This document shows, in pieces, positions 62,312 through 64,000 of a DNA stretch of 64,000 bases. The notes beneath the pieces were generated by a model. The model had not been told where the DNA came from, did not search any database, and worked only from the letters and a program-made list of their open reading frames with translations. This DNA is from Corynebacterium sp. sy039 (lineage in GTDB: Bacteria > Actinomycetota > Actinomycetes > Mycobacteriales > Mycobacteriaceae), in the NCBI RefSeq assembly GCF_007904105.1, contig NZ_CP042325.1, positions 2,046,001 to 2,110,000 of the forward strand. Direction: 5' to 3'. Made by a program: the position numbers and the translations under genes. The first letter of the stretch is position 1; each line of letters begins with the position of its first letter.

Positions 62312-64000
62312 CCTTCACAGAAGGAACCTTGGCTACTTTTACTGGTTCATCCACCCACGCACGCGCAGGATCAACATCCAACACAGGGCTCGTTGGACCA
62401 AACTCACCATCACCATACACCGGGGTACCCTCTACTGTTGCGATATTCACATGATCACCAGACACAGGAGCCTTCAATGTCGCAGAACACGTAAACGACT
62501 CGCCAGGATTGAGGGTTTCCGGTTTGTTCGCACAGGTGATATCTTTCGCAGGGATCACATTATCCGTGAGATTAATGTTCTCTAGTGCTGCCGAACCATC
62601 ATTAGTCACCTCAAACGACACCTTCATATCCGCACCAGGGGCTACCCTCACACCCGGTGCCACATTCGCATCATCACCATCAATCTTCTTAATCACTTTA
62701 ATCGATGGGATTTTGGCTACTTTCGCTGGCTCATCCAACCACGCAAACGCCGAATCATCATCAGTGACAGGAGTATCACCCACAGGATGACCCTCCTCAT
62801 CCACCGGAACACCAGTTACTGTCGCAGTATCCTTATGTGTGACACCAGAGCTTGGTGCCGGCAACGTGGCCGTACACGTAAACGACTCACCCGGTGCAAG
62901 AACATCTGGTTTATTCTCACACACAATATCCTGAGCATTCTTAATCTGATCGTCAGACACTGTCACGTCTTTGAGTGGTGTTTCACCCGTGTTCGACACC
63001 TCAAACGAAATGTTCAACGACTCACCAGGTTTCACAGCAACACCAGGCTCACGATTCGCATCATCACCATTAATCAACTTCACCACCCGAACACCAGGAA
63101 CACGTGGTTTCAGTTTGTGTGCATGCGCTGGATTCGACCCAGTCACCTCACCCGCAGGACCAGTCGTACCCTCCTCATACACAGGCACACCTTTTACCGT
63201 CGCAGTGTCTTTATGCGTTTGGCCAGCCTCAGGTGCCGGTACTGTCGCCGTACACGTAAACGATTCCTTCGGCTGTAACACTGCTGGTTTATCAGCACAC
63301 ACAATAGCCTGAGCATCAGTGATCTGATCATCTGTTACTGTCACGTCTTTCAATGGTGCCTCACCGGTGTTAGTGACCTCGAACGACACAGTCATCGTAT
63401 CGGCATCAGAAGCAATCACAACACCAGGTGCCGTATCAGCATCATCACCATTAATCTTCTTCACCACCCCAATACCAGGAACCACAACTTTAGGCTCAGG
63501 AACAGGAACCACAGACGACGACGTAGGAGCAGAAGAACTAGATGTAGGCTCAACCGACGAAGTAGTAGGTGCCACAGAACTAGACGTAGGCTCAACCGAT
63601 GAAGAAGAAGTAGTCGACGGTGCCGCAGAACTAGAAGTAGTTGACGGTGCAGACGACGAGGTAGTTGGTGTTGACTCAGGAACATGCGCATTCGCAGGAT
63701 CCTGCCCTGTCACATCCCCACCATCAACAGGATTACCATCCTTATCCACAGGTGTTGCTGTTACCGTCGCAATGTTTGTATGCTGCTCACCCGCTTTCAG
63801 AGCAGGCAATGTTGCAGAACATTCCACTGTTTCAGCAGGCTGCAACACAACAGTGTCAAGACTCGTATCACCACAAGTGATTTGATCAGCTGGGATCTTA
63901 TCATCGACAAGCTTCAGGTTCTTCAGCACAGTATTACCCGAGTTACGGATCGTGAACGTGAAATTCAACTTGTCTTCAGTCTTCACCGCAACACCAGGAG
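62298..64000 (-). CDS. Fragment A: upstream modules and Ser/Thr stalk
   Basis: Open frame to the window edge. It includes one module cut by the edge, a 65-residue Ser/Thr/Pro-rich stretch (TSSSAPSTTSSS and VEPTSSS repeats, about 63490-63690, a likely extended and glycosylatable stalk), and three modules. It ends VAKVPSVKVEEY; a 2-base loss (GTTGTGAAG to GTTGAAG) would explain the break to fragment B. Confidence 0.6.
   Translation of the reverse strand, partial: PGVAVKTEDKLNFTFTIRNSGNTVLKNLKLVDDKIPADQITCGDTSLDTVVLQPAETVECSATLPALKAGEQHTNIATVTATPVDKDGNPVDGGDVTGQDPANAHVPESTPTTSSSAPSTTSSSAAPSTTSSSSVEPTSSSVAPTTSSVEPTSSSSAPTSSSVVPVPEPKVVVPGIGVVKKINGDDADTAPGVVIASDADTMTVSFEVTNTGEAPLKDVTVTDDQITDAQAIVCADKPAVLQPKESFTCTATVPAPEAGQTHKDTATVKGVPVYEEGTTGPAGEVTGSNPAHAHKLKPRVPGVRVVKLINGDDANREPGVAVKPGESLNISFEVSNTGETPLKDVTVSDDQIKNAQDIVCENKPDVLAPGESFTCTATLPAPSSGVTHKDTATVTGVPVDEEGHPVGDTPVTDDDSAFAWLDEPAKVAKIPSIKVIKKIDGDDANVAPGVRVAPGADMKVSFEVTNDGSAALENINLTDNVIPAKDITCANKPETLNPGESFTCSATLKAPVSGDHVNIATVEGTPVYGDGEFGPTSPVLDVDPARAWVDEPVKVAKVPSVKVEEY

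Larger units (their letters stand above)
59950..63470 (-). repeat. Tandem ~375-bp protein-coding repeats
   Basis: About nine full module copies. Adjacent copies in 60.2-62.6 kb share long near-identical stretches, for example the coding strand of the HVNIATVEGTPVY segment, which suggests recent duplication or gene conversion. The Ser/Thr stalk near 63.5-63.7 kb separates an older outer module. Confidence 0.8.
59623..64000 (-). pseudogene. Giant modular surface protein, frameshifted three times, 5' end outside window
   Basis: At least ten modules of about 125 residues, each starting V(V/I)KKINGDDAN..PGV and carrying FEVTNTG.A.L, DN.I.A..I.C..KP..L.PG and HVNIATV.GTPVY, ending AWVDEP. They resemble DUF11/DUF7507 beta-sandwich repeats of surface adhesins. 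The frame breaks at about 60405-60420, 61925-61945 and 62298-62315, each in the short linker DEPxKVxKxPSIxV before a module. The tail is Pro/Lys/Ser-rich and ends RVTTGGHLAA with no LPxTG, hydrophobic helix or charged end. The start, and any signal peptide, lie beyond base 64000. Either a decaying gene, a variable gene, or assembly error in repeats. Confidence 0.85.

Noticed and set aside
59623..64000. Sortase (LPxTG) anchored adhesin
   Set aside because: No LPxTG or variant, hydrophobic segment or basic tail at the C-terminus; no sortase gene nearby.
1..64000. CRISPR arrays, insertion sequences and transposases
   Set aside because: No spaced 25-37 bp repeats with unique spacers and no transposase-like frame; the only direct repeats are the contiguous 23-mers and the coding modules.

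Overview
The window comes from the chromosome of a low-to-mid GC Corynebacterium (order Mycobacteriales). The evidence is a gene order that closely matches, from memory, the Mycobacterium tuberculosis Rv3646c-Rv3722c region and the C. glutamicum region around glxR: topA, cspA, a DECH helicase with a Tad-like secretion cluster, 6C RNA, holin-like protein, alpha/beta hydrolase, marP, NUDIX, tlpA-like, nth, glxR, beta-lactamase-fold, ridA, a WhiB protein, ponA-type PBP, YqeY, metallophosphoesterase, murT-gatD, recR, ybaB, dnaX and aspT. I could not run any search, so the species is not assigned.

Layout. 1-11 kb: the start of topA (cut by the window edge), cspA, an MrfA-like helicase, and a convergent operon for a Tad-like envelope apparatus (CpaE-like, TadA, TadB, TadC, a Flp-like prepilin and two TadE-like pseudopilins). 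11-16.8 kb: an accessory block between the CpaE-like gene and the 6C RNA. It holds a secreted surface protein switched out of frame by a 10-base poly-C tract, a TetR/DoxX pair, a DUF4143 ATPase, a DJ-1/PfpI protein and a membrane protein/regulator pair, with a four-copy 23-bp direct repeat between the ATPase and DJ-1 genes. 16.8-29.9 kb: the conserved envelope/redox/cAMP block, from the 6C RNA through marP, nth, glxR and whcA to a class A penicillin-binding protein. A TetR/membrane-protein pair is inserted between nth and glxR.

29.9-35.1 kb: a nitrogen-scavenging cluster with a cytosine permease, a yeast-type cytosine deaminase, a creatininase-family hydrolase, a CrnT-type transporter and a divergent CodA-type (creatinine) deaminase. 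Two sequences matching the AmtR nitrogen-regulator consensus lie in the divergent promoter. 35-41 kb: YqeY, a phosphoesterase, tRNA-Pro(CGG), an HNH protein, a nucleosidase, an MFS/ArsR pair and a YhgE/Pip-like membrane protein. 41.3-47 kb: a complete mrpA(B)CDEFG Na+/H+ antiporter operon. 47-50 kb: an exonuclease-like protein without catalytic residues, then murT-gatD (lipid II amidation). 50-59.4 kb: putA, recR, ybaB, dnaX, a possible SUFU-domain protein and aspT. 59.6-64 kb: the 3' part of a very large modular surface protein with at least ten ~125-residue DUF11-like modules, broken by three frameshifts.

The most unusual observations are: (i) the two secreted, non-LPxTG surface proteins 48 kb apart end in nearly the same short tail (VTTGGHL(R)AA), a possible undescribed C-terminal signal; (ii) the poly-C on/off tract; (iii) the three frameshifts in the modular protein all fall in the same short linker; (iv) the AmtR-type nitrogen island with two unrelated cytosine/creatinine-type deaminases; (v) the 4 x 23 bp iteron-like repeats.
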